Under the pieces are notes generated by a model. It had not been told where the DNA came from, did no database searches, and saw nothing but the letters and a program-made list of their open reading frames with translations. The position numbers were made by a program, and so were the translations under genes. From contig CAJOLP010000004.1 in the NCBI GenBank assembly GCA_905235465.1, positions 1 through 35,628 on the forward strand: a DNA stretch of 35,628 bases, given 5' to 3'. Within the stretch, counting starts at the first letter, position 1, and every line of letters starts with the position of its first letter. Shown one piece after another: positions 25,619-33,970 of this stretch. The DNA comes from an uncultured Lachnospiraceae bacterium. GTDB taxonomy: Bacteria > Bacillota > Clostridia > Lachnospirales > Lachnospiraceae.

Positions 25619-27847
25619 ATGAAGAAACGTATAGCGGCGTTATTGGCAGCAGCGCTCGTGGTCACTTCACTTCCGGGCGGAAGTGTCCTCGCGGCGGAAG
25701 CCGCGGCGGACAGCGCTCAGGAGAGCGTGATCACGGAAGAGGCTGTGGAGCAGGAGGAAGAGGAGCAGGAGCCTGAAGAGGAGGCGCCTGCCATCGAGGA
25801 CGAGACTTCCGAGGAAGGAGAGACCGTGGCACCCGCGGAGGATGAGGAGAGCGAAGACGAAGAGGCTCTTCCCGCGGAGGATGAGGCTGCGCAGGAAGAG
25901 GAAGCAGTCGAAGAGGAGAGCGAAGAGGCGGCTTCTGAAGAAGAGGAAGCAGCTCCTGCCGAGATCTCCGAGGACGAGGAGACCGCAGCCGTCGAGGAGG
26001 CTGTCGTCGAGGAGCCTGCCAAAGAGGCTGAGGCCGTCTCGGACGGCTGGGACAGCACCCACACATATTATTATGTAGACGGGAAGAAGGTCACCGGCTG
26101 GAGGACGATCAGCGGAGCGCGCTACTATTTCCAGGATGAGCGCATCAAGAACTATGTGGCGTCCAACAGAGGCAAAATGGTCTCCGGCTGGCGCACGATC
26201 AGCGACAAGAAATACTATTTCCAGGATCCGCAGATCAAGAATTACAGCAGCTCCAACAAAGGCAAGATGGTCTCCGGCTTTAGGACGATCAATAACAAGA
26301 GGTACTATTTTGTTGACGCTCAGTATCCTGCCAGCACCGCGACCGGCAAGCAGCTGACCGGCTGGAAGACGATCGGCGGCCAGAAGTATTACCTGGGCGA
26401 CGACGGCGTTGTGCGCACGGGATGGCAGACGATCAGCGGCAACAAGTTTTATTTCGGGACAAGCGGCAAGATGGCCACCGGGTTCACGAAGATCAGCGGC
26501 GCGACGTATTTCTTTGATAATGAGGATTACACTGGGTGCAGCAAGACCGGCAAAATGCTGACGGGCTTCAGAACCATCAACAACAAGAGGTACTATTTTA
26601 CCGATTCCAACTACAAAGCCTATAAGGCCGAGAACCTCGGCAAAATGCTGACGGGCTTTAAGACGATCAAGGGATCCAGATACTATTTCATGGATTCCAA
26701 CTATAAGTTGTACAAAGCCGCCAACAGAGGCATGATGATGTCCGGCTTCAAGACGATCGGCGGCAAAGTCTACTACATGATCGACAGCAACTACAATAAT
26801 TATAGGGACAGCAACAAGGGCAAGGTCGTAGGCCAGGGCTGGCAGAAGATCAAGGGATACTACTATTATTTCAACGGTTCAGGTGTGCGCCAGACAGGCT
26901 GGCAGTCCATCGGCGGCAAAGAGTATTACCTCATAGACAACAGATATATATCATACAGCACCTCCAATGAGGGCAGAATGGTCACCGGCTTCAAGACCAT
27001 CAGCGGCAATCGCTTCTATTTCTACAGCGATGGTTCGCAGCAGACGCAGTGGGGCGCGAAGAACATCAACGGAAGTTTTTACTTCTTTGGTGACGGACAT
27101 GTGATCCAGACAAAAACCGGCTGGCTCAGGGACGGAAGCGATTATTATTACGTCAATACGACCAGCGGCAAGCTCAAGACAGGGTGGCTGTCCCTCTCAG
27201 ACGGCACATACTATCTGAGCAAGGGTAACGCCAAGATGTTCAAGGGGCCCAACAAGGTAGACGGCACATTGTATTTCTTTGACACGTCCGGACGCCGCGC
27301 CACGACAGAGGGCTGGAAGACCTACAATGGCAACAAGTATTACAGCTACAGCAACGGCACGCTGGCGCACGACACGGTGATCAATGGTTACAGGATCGGT
27401 TCGGACGGAAGGGCCGTACCGATGGATGGCATGGACGCGAAGGCGTATGATACCACCAGCCGCACGAACTATCTGATCGTGATCGACCGCACCAACTGCC
27501 AGCTCGGCGTATATACGGGAAGTGTCCGGAACTGGACGCGCAGAAACAGATGGAGCTGCTCTGTGGGCAAGTCCTCGACGCCGACCTATACCGGCAGTTA
27601 TGAGATCTCCAGCAAGCAGACATACTTCGATTCCGGGTACGCGCGCTGCTGGTATGCTTCCAAATTTAACGGCAACCAGTTGATCCACTCCCAGCTCTAT
27701 GACCAGACAGACCAGCCGACCCATATCATGGACGCGGACGGAGGTCTGGGCCAGCACAGCACGGATGGATGCGTGAGGCTGTATATCGACAATGCCAGAT
27801 GGATCTATAATAACGTACCCAGCAATACAAGGGTAGTCGTCTACTGA
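25619..27847 (+). CDS. L,D-transpeptidase (YkuD) with acidic N-terminal region and long cell-wall-binding repeat array
   Basis: Start ATG 25619 after CAGGAGG (ORF open from 25523); signal peptide; ~110-aa Glu-rich stretch; many GWxTIxGxxYYF repeats; YkuD domain with LIHSQLYDQ and HSTDGCVRL. Confidence 0.88.
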   Translation: MKKRIAALLAAALVVTSLPGGSVLAAEAAADSAQESVITEEAVEQEEEEQEPEEEAPAIEDETSEEGETVAPAEDEESEDEEALPAEDEAAQEEEAVEEESEEAASEEEEAAPAEISEDEETAAVEEAVVEEPAKEAEAVSDGWDSTHTYYYVDGKKVTGWRTISGARYYFQDERIKNYVASNRGKMVSGWRTISDKKYYFQDPQIKNYSSSNKGKMVSGFRTINNKRYYFVDAQYPASTATGKQLTGWKTIGGQKYYLGDDGVVRTGWQTISGNKFYFGTSGKMATGFTKISGATYFFDNEDYTGCSKTGKMLTGFRTINNKRYYFTDSNYKAYKAENLGKMLTGFKTIKGSRYYFMDSNYKLYKAANRGMMMSGFKTIGGKVYYMIDSNYNNYRDSNKGKVVGQGWQKIKGYYYYFNGSGVRQTGWQSIGGKEYYLIDNRYISYSTSNEGRMVTGFKTISGNRFYFYSDGSQQTQWGAKNINGSFYFFGDGHVIQTKTGWLRDGSDYYYVNTTSGKLKTGWLSLSDGTYYLSKGNAKMFKGPNKVDGTLYFFDTSGRRATTEGWKTYNGNKYYSYSNGTLAHDTVINGYRIGSDGRAVPMDGMDAKAYDTTSRTNYLIVIDRTNCQLGVYTGSVRNWTRRNRWSCSVGKSSTPTYTGSYEISSKQTYFDSGYARCWYASKFNGNQLIHSQLYDQTDQPTHIMDADGGLGQHSTDGCVRLYIDNARWIYNNVPSNTRVVVY
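26060..27370 (+). repeat. Cell-wall-binding repeat array with mixed ~20 and ~30-aa units (coding)
   Basis: Units such as KMVSGWRTISDKKYYFQDPQIKNYSSSNKG, KMLTGFRTINNKRYYFTDSNYKAYKAENLG, KMLTGFKTIKGSRYYFMDSNYKLYKAANRG. Confidence 0.88.
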
Positions 27848-27897
27848 TCCTCCGGATCTGACCGCAAATCGCGGGAAAGTATTAAATAATGATAAGA

Positions 27898-27933
27898 TGG
27901 CCGGTATTTTTTAAAAATATCGGCCATTTTTTT
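27898..27933 (+). terminator. Rho-independent terminator
   Basis: TGGCCGGTATTTTTTAAAAATATCGGCCA followed by TTTTTTT. Confidence 0.88.
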
Positions 27934-28049
27934 GATTTGGGTATGGATTTATTTGTGAAGATGGTGTATTATTAAAAAACAGGAACATTTATGTAATAAA
28001 TGTAAATATTTTGTAATAAGTAAGTTCAGGCAATCAGGAGGGATCAAAC

Positions 28050-29768
28050 ATGAAACGTAGAGTGGCAATGTTATTGGCACTGGCGCTGACATTTTCTTCG
28101 CTGCCTGCCACCGGCGTGATGGCCGCGGACACAACGGCGCAGGAGCCTGTTGTTGAGACAGTGCAGGAAGATGAGGATGCGCTTACGGAAGAGACTGAGC
28201 AGGAAGAAGCGGAAGTCGCCGAGGAGGTCACCGAGGACAGCGCTGAGGGCATCACAGAAGAAGCTGTGGAAGAGCAGGAAGAAGCTGTGATCGATGAGGA
28301 AGCTGTCGCGGAGGACGAGGCGGACGAGCAGGAAGACGCAGCTGAGGCAGAGACTGTCGAGGAGGCAGCCCCCGCTGAGGAGCTGGAGATCGTCGAAGAA
28401 CAGATCGTAGAGGAAGATGCCAAGGATATCCTTGAAGTCGTAGACGGCTGGGACAGCACCCACACACACTATTATGTGAACGGGCAGATGATCAAGGGCC
28501 GCTTTAAGGACATCGGAAACGCGCGCTATTACTTTGACGACAAAGGCAAGATGGCCACGGGCTTTAGGACTATCAACGGCGCCAGGTACTACTTCCAGGA
28601 TGAGAGAGTGGCCGGTTTCTCCGAGGCAAGCCGCGGCAAGATGGTCACCGGTTTCAGGACCATCAGCGGCACGGTATATTATTTCCAGAACGAGAACGTG
28701 GCCAATTATGTGGCCGGCAATCTCGGCAAGAGCGTTTCCGGATGGAGGACCATCAGCGGAAGGCGGTACTATTTCACAGATAAGAGCGTCCGCCGCACAG
28801 GGTTCATAACTGTGAACGACAAGAAGTATTATCTTGTGGACAGCAGATATCCCTCCAGCAAGTACACCGGCATGATGCTGACCGGCGTCAGGACGATCGA
28901 CGGCACCGGCTATCTTTTCAACGACAAGGGCGTTATGCAGAAGGGCTGGGCCAAGTACAACGGCGTATGGGGCTACTATGATCCCTCGACCGGCAAGGCC
29001 GGCAAGACCGGATGGAAAGAGAAAGACGGTGACTGGTACTACATGAGGAAAAACGGCCTGGCCACTGTCGGCTGGCTCAAGCTCAACAGCGAGTCCATTT
29101 TCTACCTCGACAAGTCCCAGGGCGGCAAGATGCTGACCGGCGTTCATAAGATGCCCAGCGGCAAGATCTTCTTCTTCGACGAGGATGGCCGCCGCGCGAC
29201 CACTGAAGGCTGGAAGAGTTTTGGCGATTACACATATTACACCCGCAAGGACGGTACCGTTGCGGTCAATACCACGATCAACGGCATCCAGATCGGCGCG
29301 GACGGCAAGGTCAAGGGGTCTCTGCTTGACATCAAGGCGGCCGGTTATTCCAGTCAGACCAATTATCTGATCCTCGTCAACAGAGGCGAGCACAAGGTAG
29401 CTGTCTTTAAGGGCAAGAAGAATAACTGGACCAAGATCAAGGGCGACTGGATCTGCACGATCGGCGCTTCGGCAACACCCACACCGGCAGGCGAGTTCAA
29501 GACCTACGGACCGACCGGCAGGACACAGTATGGCTGGATGGACTTCCAGTACACAAGTGCCGCGTTCTGCACGGGCGTTACAGCCGGATTCTTCTTCCAC
29601 ACATGGCTCTACACCCTCGGCTCCAGAGGAAATCCGTACTACACGCACATCGAGGATGGTGAGCTCGGCGTCAACCACTCCAAGAGCTGCGTGAGACTCA
29701 GACCCGAGAACGCTGAGTGGATCAGGAACAACATTCCTTCCGGCACGAAGGTCGTTGTCTACAACTGA
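28050..29768 (+). CDS. L,D-transpeptidase (YkuD) with acidic N-terminal region and cell-wall-binding repeats
   Basis: RBS AGGAGGG; signal peptide; ~100-aa Glu-rich region; DGWDSTHTHYYV; repeats; YkuD-like domain with FFHTWLYT and NHSKSCVRLRPENAEWI. Confidence 0.85.
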   Translation: MKRRVAMLLALALTFSSLPATGVMAADTTAQEPVVETVQEDEDALTEETEQEEAEVAEEVTEDSAEGITEEAVEEQEEAVIDEEAVAEDEADEQEDAAEAETVEEAAPAEELEIVEEQIVEEDAKDILEVVDGWDSTHTHYYVNGQMIKGRFKDIGNARYYFDDKGKMATGFRTINGARYYFQDERVAGFSEASRGKMVTGFRTISGTVYYFQNENVANYVAGNLGKSVSGWRTISGRRYYFTDKSVRRTGFITVNDKKYYLVDSRYPSSKYTGMMLTGVRTIDGTGYLFNDKGVMQKGWAKYNGVWGYYDPSTGKAGKTGWKEKDGDWYYMRKNGLATVGWLKLNSESIFYLDKSQGGKMLTGVHKMPSGKIFFFDEDGRRATTEGWKSFGDYTYYTRKDGTVAVNTTINGIQIGADGKVKGSLLDIKAAGYSSQTNYLILVNRGEHKVAVFKGKKNNWTKIKGDWICTIGASATPTPAGEFKTYGPTGRTQYGWMDFQYTSAAFCTGVTAGFFFHTWLYTLGSRGNPYYTHIEDGELGVNHSKSCVRLRPENAEWIRNNIPSGTKVVVYN

Positions 29769-29814
29769 TCACGGACAAGGTGTTTGCAGTCAGCAAAATA
29801 CAGTAAATGAAAAC

Positions 29815-29849
29815 GGCCTCCACATCCGTAAAGGTGTGGAGGCCTTTCT
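29815..29849 (+). terminator. Rho-independent terminator after third L,D-transpeptidase
   Basis: GGCCTCCACA-N10-TGTGGAGGCC followed by TTTCT. Confidence 0.75.
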
Positions 29850-29875
29850 GAAGGAAAGACCACACAAGGAGAGAC

Positions 29876-30895
29876 ATGAATATTATCGTAACCGGCGGGG
29901 CCGGCTTCATTGGCGCCAATTTTGTGTTTTACATGCTTGAGCATCACCCCAAGGACCGCATCATCTGTGTCGACAAGCTCACGTATGCCGGGAACCTGTC
30001 GACGCTGGCGGGCGTTATGGATGATCCGAACTTTCGCTTTGTAAAACTGGATATTTGTGACAGGGACGGCGTGAACCGCCTTTTTGAGGAGGAGCACCCG
30101 GACATAGTGGTCAATTTTGCCGCGGAGTCCCATGTGGACCGCTCGATCGAGGATCCGGGCATTTTCCTGGAGACCAATATCATGGGGACCGCCGTGTTGA
30201 TGGATGCCTGCCGCAAATACGGCATACGGCGCTATCATCAGGTCTCCACCGATGAGGTGTACGGGGATCTGCCGCTGGACAGGCCGGATCTGTTCTTTAC
30301 CGAAGAGACGCCGATCCATACCAGCAGCCCGTACAGCACCTCAAAGGCCTCCGCGGATCTGCTGACAATGGCGTATTACCGTACTTACGGACTGCCGGCC
30401 ACCATCAGCCGCTGCTCCAACAACTACGGCCCCTACCAGTTCCCGGAGAAGCTGATCCCGCTCATGATCGCCAACGCGCTGCATGACGAGCCGCTGCCGG
30501 TCTACGGGGAGGGCCTGAACGTGCGGGACTGGCTGTATGTGGAGGATCACTGCAAGGCCATCGACCTCATCCTGCGGGGCGGCAGAGAGGGCGAGATCTA
30601 CAATATCGGCGGGCACAATGAGATGCGGAACATCGATATCGTGCGCCTGATCTGCGCGGAGCTGGGAAAGCCCGAGTCCCTGATCACCCATGTGACGGAC
30701 CGCAAGGGCCACGATCAGCGGTATGCCATCGATCCCGCGAAGATCCACGGGGAGCTGGGCTGGCTTCCGGAGACTAAATTTGAGGACGGGATCCGCAAGA
30801 CGATCCGCTGGTATCTGGACAACGAGGAGTGGTGGGAGACCATCCGCTCCGGGGAGTACCGGAACTACTACGAAAAGATGTACGCCAACCGATAA
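29876..30895 (+). CDS. rfbB: dTDP-glucose 4,6-dehydratase
   Basis: TGGAGFIGANFV, NFAAESHVDRSIEDPGIFLETNIMGT, STDEVYGDL, SPYSTSKASADLL, ISRCSNNYGPYQFPEKLIPLMI, KGHDQRYAIDPAKI are RmlB/RfbB signatures. Confidence 0.95.
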   Translation: MNIIVTGGAGFIGANFVFYMLEHHPKDRIICVDKLTYAGNLSTLAGVMDDPNFRFVKLDICDRDGVNRLFEEEHPDIVVNFAAESHVDRSIEDPGIFLETNIMGTAVLMDACRKYGIRRYHQVSTDEVYGDLPLDRPDLFFTEETPIHTSSPYSTSKASADLLTMAYYRTYGLPATISRCSNNYGPYQFPEKLIPLMIANALHDEPLPVYGEGLNVRDWLYVEDHCKAIDLILRGGREGEIYNIGGHNEMRNIDIVRLICAELGKPESLITHVTDRKGHDQRYAIDPAKIHGELGWLPETKFEDGIRKTIRWYLDNEEWWETIRSGEYRNYYEKMYANR

Positions 30896-30919
30896 AGAGC
30901 GATAAAAGAAAGTGAAAAG

Positions 30920-30965
30920 AAAGACCTTATCCGGTCCTTAAGAGGAAATGGATAAGGTCTTTTTG
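30920..30965. terminator. Bidirectional-looking terminator between convergent rfbB and SMR genes
   Basis: AAAGACCTTATCC-N17-GGATAAGGTCTTTTTG. Confidence 0.85.
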
Positions 30966-30980
30966 TATCTGAATCGGGAC

Positions 30981-31349
30981 TCAGAGGCGGGAGATGATGA
31001 CGCCCAAAATGATAATGGCCACGCCGATCGCGCGCCGCCGGGAGACGTGCTCCTTCAGGATCAGGATGCTGAGCACGAAGACCCATACAAAGCTCGTCGC
31101 GGTAATGCAGGGCATTACGGAGACGGGGACATAGATCAGCGCCACCTGATTGATCACGAGTGTGGAGAAGAGGAGCGCATAGGACAGGATCACTCTCGGA
31201 TTGAGGAACTTGGCAAAAAAGCCGGATTTCTCCTCCTCTGTGATATTGGCCTGCTGCTTTAAAAGGATCTGGCTCAGGGCCGTCACAAAAGCGCCCAGGA
31301 TCGCCGCCGCGTAACAAAAGGTCGGCGTTATGATATTATTGATGTTCAT
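30981..31349 (-). CDS. Small EamA/SMR-like transporter subunit (ArnE/ArnF-like)
   Basis: 122 aa, four TM segments, ATSFVWVFVLSILILKEHVSRRRAIGVAIIILGVIIS; overlaps the next SMR gene. Confidence 0.75.
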   Translation of the reverse strand: MNINNIITPTFCYAAAILGAFVTALSQILLKQQANITEEEKSGFFAKFLNPRVILSYALLFSTLVINQVALIYVPVSVMPCITATSFVWVFVLSILILKEHVSRRRAIGVAIIILGVIISRL

Positions 31350-31698
31350 CGCTGATACTCACCACCATTCCGATTATGATCACAATAATGCCCAGGATCT
31401 GCTGCAGGGTGATCGTCTCGTGGAAGATCACGGTCGCCCAGACAAAGATCAGGATATAGCTGAAGCCGCGCCGCAGGTAGGCGGTCGTGAGCGGGAGCTT
31501 TTCCAGAATGAGCTGCCAGCACACGGCATAGAAGCACAGGATCAGGACCGCAACGCAAAACCAGGCGATGTAGCCCGGGGACATGAACGGATAGCGGGCG
31601 CCGAGCTTGAGGCAGGGCGAGGTCAGGCTCTCCATAAAGACCGCCAGCATCGCCAGCGCTATAATGTTTCGTCGTTTACTCAGAAAATCATCCAGCAT
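31336..31698 (-). CDS. Small EamA/SMR-like transporter subunit (ArnE/ArnF-like)
   Basis: 120 aa, four TM segments, LPLTTAYLRRGFSYILIFVWATVIFHETITLQQILGIIVIIIGMVV; overlaps the downstream paralogue by 14 nt. Confidence 0.75.
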   Translation of the reverse strand: MLDDFLSKRRNIIALAMLAVFMESLTSPCLKLGARYPFMSPGYIAWFCVAVLILCFYAVCWQLILEKLPLTTAYLRRGFSYILIFVWATVIFHETITLQQILGIIVIIIGMVVSISDEHQ

Positions 31699-31751
31699 TT
31701 ACAAAATTACTCCTGTTTCGATGGTATTTCCGGAGATATTTCCGGACAAAT

Positions 31752-32993
31752 TCATTCCCAGATCAGCGGGCAGACCGATCCGTCCGCCGTCTCCACATCG
31801 ACCTGAAGGGTCTTACGGATCTGCGCGGCGCGCGCCTCGTAGGTTTCCCTGTCCGGCGCGGTCAGTATGAGGCAAAGCCTCGATGTCTTGTCCGTGTGGC
31901 CCTCTTTATTTACCACCCCCACGCGCAGTTTGTCAAGCTGATTGCGGTGGACATAGGGGAGCGAGAGCACCTCGCTCACGCCGTCCACGCGGATCACTTT
32001 GCCGGTGGGAATGTAGAAGGCCATGTAGCCGCAGACGCACTGCTGCGGCAGGATCTCGGGGATCCCCTTCTGCCTGCCGGTGGCGATATCCAGCAAAAAC
32101 TGCTCGGTCTCAAGCCCGCAGGAATAGTGAATGAGGTCGGAGGAGATGAAGACGCCGCCGCCCCGGGCCGCGGTCTCCATGAGATAGATCTCGTCCCCGT
32201 CCATGATAAATTCGCTGTGGGTGATCCCCTGGCGAAGGCCGAAGCCGGTGATGATCCTCTCGTTCAGATCCAGTACCCGCTGCGCCAGCGCGTCGTCCGC
32301 CGTGGTCGGGAAGATCCTGCTCTTGGCGGCGAAGGCGTCCGGCAGGTCAAAATACAGCGTGTCGCCGATGCACAGGTTGCGGAATTCATAGTCCAGCGCC
32401 AGGCCCTCCACGACAAATTCGCGGCCGGTGGCAAAACGCTCCACGATCACTTCGCCGCCGGAGGACCAGCGGGCCGCCTCGGCGTATTTGTCAGCGAGTT
32501 CTCCCGCGCTGCGGCAGATCTGCACGCCGCGGCTTCCCTGGGTGTCAAGCGGTTTAATGATGACGTTTCCGCCGCCGATCTCATCGTAATAGGCCAGCGC
32601 GTCGGAAAGGGAGGTCACCGTGCGGTAGGGAAGGAGCGGGATGCCCAGCGCCGACATCTTTTCCCGCATGAGATTTTTGTCCGTAAAAAGGCGCCCGGTC
32701 TCATATCCGATTCCGGGCAGCCCCATTTCCTGCGCGACATAGGCCACGGCGCGGACGGCGATATCCGTCTGATCCGTGGTGACGCCGCAAATATGATTGT
32801 CTCGCGCGTATCGAAGGATCGCCTCGTTGTCCCGCACATCGGTCAAAAGACGGCCGCTGATGTAGGGCTCAAAAGCCTCAGAGACAACGGGCGCGGCCAG
32901 AAGTACCTCGTAGGACTCGCTGGCTTTCTGTACCAGCGGGAGTTGAAAATCACCGGCGCCGATGATCAGTATTTTGTCCATGTTCATCTCCAT
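31752..32993 (-). CDS. ATP-grasp domain ligase (carboxylate-amine ligase type)
   Basis: DKNLMREKMSALGIPLLPYRTV, NVIIKPLDTQGSRGVQI, VIVERFATGREFVVEGLALD, HSEFIMDGDEIYLMETAARGGGVFISS; start within 32981-32993, overlapping the upstream GT2 gene. Confidence 0.82.
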   Translation of the reverse strand: MEMNMDKILIIGAGDFQLPLVQKASESYEVLLAAPVVSEAFEPYISGRLLTDVRDNEAILRYARDNHICGVTTDQTDIAVRAVAYVAQEMGLPGIGYETGRLFTDKNLMREKMSALGIPLLPYRTVTSLSDALAYYDEIGGGNVIIKPLDTQGSRGVQICRSAGELADKYAEAARWSSGGEVIVERFATGREFVVEGLALDYEFRNLCIGDTLYFDLPDAFAAKSRIFPTTADDALAQRVLDLNERIITGFGLRQGITHSEFIMDGDEIYLMETAARGGGVFISSDLIHYSCGLETEQFLLDIATGRQKGIPEILPQQCVCGYMAFYIPTGKVIRVDGVSEVLSLPYVHRNQLDKLRVGVVNKEGHTDKTSRLCLILTAPDRETYEARAAQIRKTLQVDVETADGSVCPLIWE

Positions 32994-33969
32994 TTCCCGG
33001 CGCGGCGTCCGCTTTGCCGTAGATCTCCCGAATGACAAACTGGGGAGAATTGTTGAGAGAGATATATATCCTGCCCACGTATTCCCCGATGAGGCCCAGC
33101 ATGAACATCAGCATGCCGCCGATGAAAAGCAGAACGGACATCAGGGAGCTGTAGCCGATGGCGACGTTCGGGTTCAGAAGTTTGTGGATCACGGTGTAGA
33201 AGACCATGATGACGCCCAGAAAGGCAAATATGGTGCCGCAGGTCGTCGCCATGCGCAGGGGCTTGACCGAAAACGCGGTGAAGCTGTTCATCCACAGCGC
33301 GAAGGATTTGCCGAAGCTGTAGTGGCCCACGCCGATGGCGCGCTCGCGCTCCTCCATCTCCACGTTGACCACGCGGTTCGTGGAGCGAAGCATGAGGCCG
33401 GAGAGATAGGGGTAGGGGTTCTGATACTTGATGATCTCGTCTTTGACAAAGCGCCGCATCACGGAAAAATTGGAGAACTTGAGGTCCTTGTCCTTGCCCA
33501 GAAGCCAGTTCGCCACGGCGTCATTGACGGCGGAGCCGAAGTTCTTGAACCGCGACTGTGTCTTGTGCGGGTACTTGGCGATGGAGACGTCCGCCTGTCC
33601 GGTGAGCACGGGCTCCATCAGGTCCCAGAGCCTGTCCGTCGGGCACTGCTGATCGTCGTCAATGAAGACGATATAATCGCCGTCCGCGAAGTGACAGCCG
33701 CAGAGCAGGGCGTTGTGGCGCCCTCCGTTGGTGGCCAGGTCGATCGCGGTCACGGCCGGATCCTCCTTAGCCTCGCGACGGATCACGTCCAGCAGATTAT
33801 CCGGCGAGCTGTCGTTGACGGCGATGATCTGATAGGCGAAGTGCGGTCTTTGCGCGACCACCTCGCGGATCTCGTCGATGACCAGACCTACGGAGCCCTC
33901 GCTCTGATAGCAGGGAATGACGAAACTGATCAGTTCCCGCCCCTCTTGATGTATGGCGTCTATATTCAC
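32950..33969 (-). CDS. Glycosyltransferase family 2, polyprenyl-phosphate type (ArnC/GtrB-like) with two C-terminal TM helices
   Basis: ISFVIPCYQSEGSVGLVIDEI, IDLATNGGRHNALLCG, DYIVFIDDDQQ, and C-terminal LFIGGMLMFMLGLIGEYVGRIYISLNNSPQFVIREI. GTG start at 33969 with AGAGGA RBS is likely (ORF open to 34005). Confidence 0.87.
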   Translation of the reverse strand: MNIDAIHQEGRELISFVIPCYQSEGSVGLVIDEIREVVAQRPHFAYQIIAVNDSSPDNLLDVIRREAKEDPAVTAIDLATNGGRHNALLCGCHFADGDYIVFIDDDQQCPTDRLWDLMEPVLTGQADVSIAKYPHKTQSRFKNFGSAVNDAVANWLLGKDKDLKFSNFSVMRRFVKDEIIKYQNPYPYLSGLMLRSTNRVVNVEMEERERAIGVGHYSFGKSFALWMNSFTAFSVKPLRMATTCGTIFAFLGVIMVFYTVIHKLLNPNVAIGYSSLMSVLLFIGGMLMFMLGLIGEYVGRIYISLNNSPQFVIREIYGKADAAPGNGDEHGQNTDHRRR

Positions 33970-33970
33970 G

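Noticed and set aside
26060-27370. Regular tandem repeats that could suggest a CRISPR-like or satellite array
   Set aside because: In-frame protein repeats (cell-wall-binding units) with degenerate DNA sequence, no constant repeat/spacer pattern.
28071-29678. 535-aa minus-strand ORF antisense to the third L,D-transpeptidase (similarly 24278..25399 and 16964..18427)
   Set aside because: Shadow ORFs opposite repeat-rich or GC-rich coding sequence, no domain signal.
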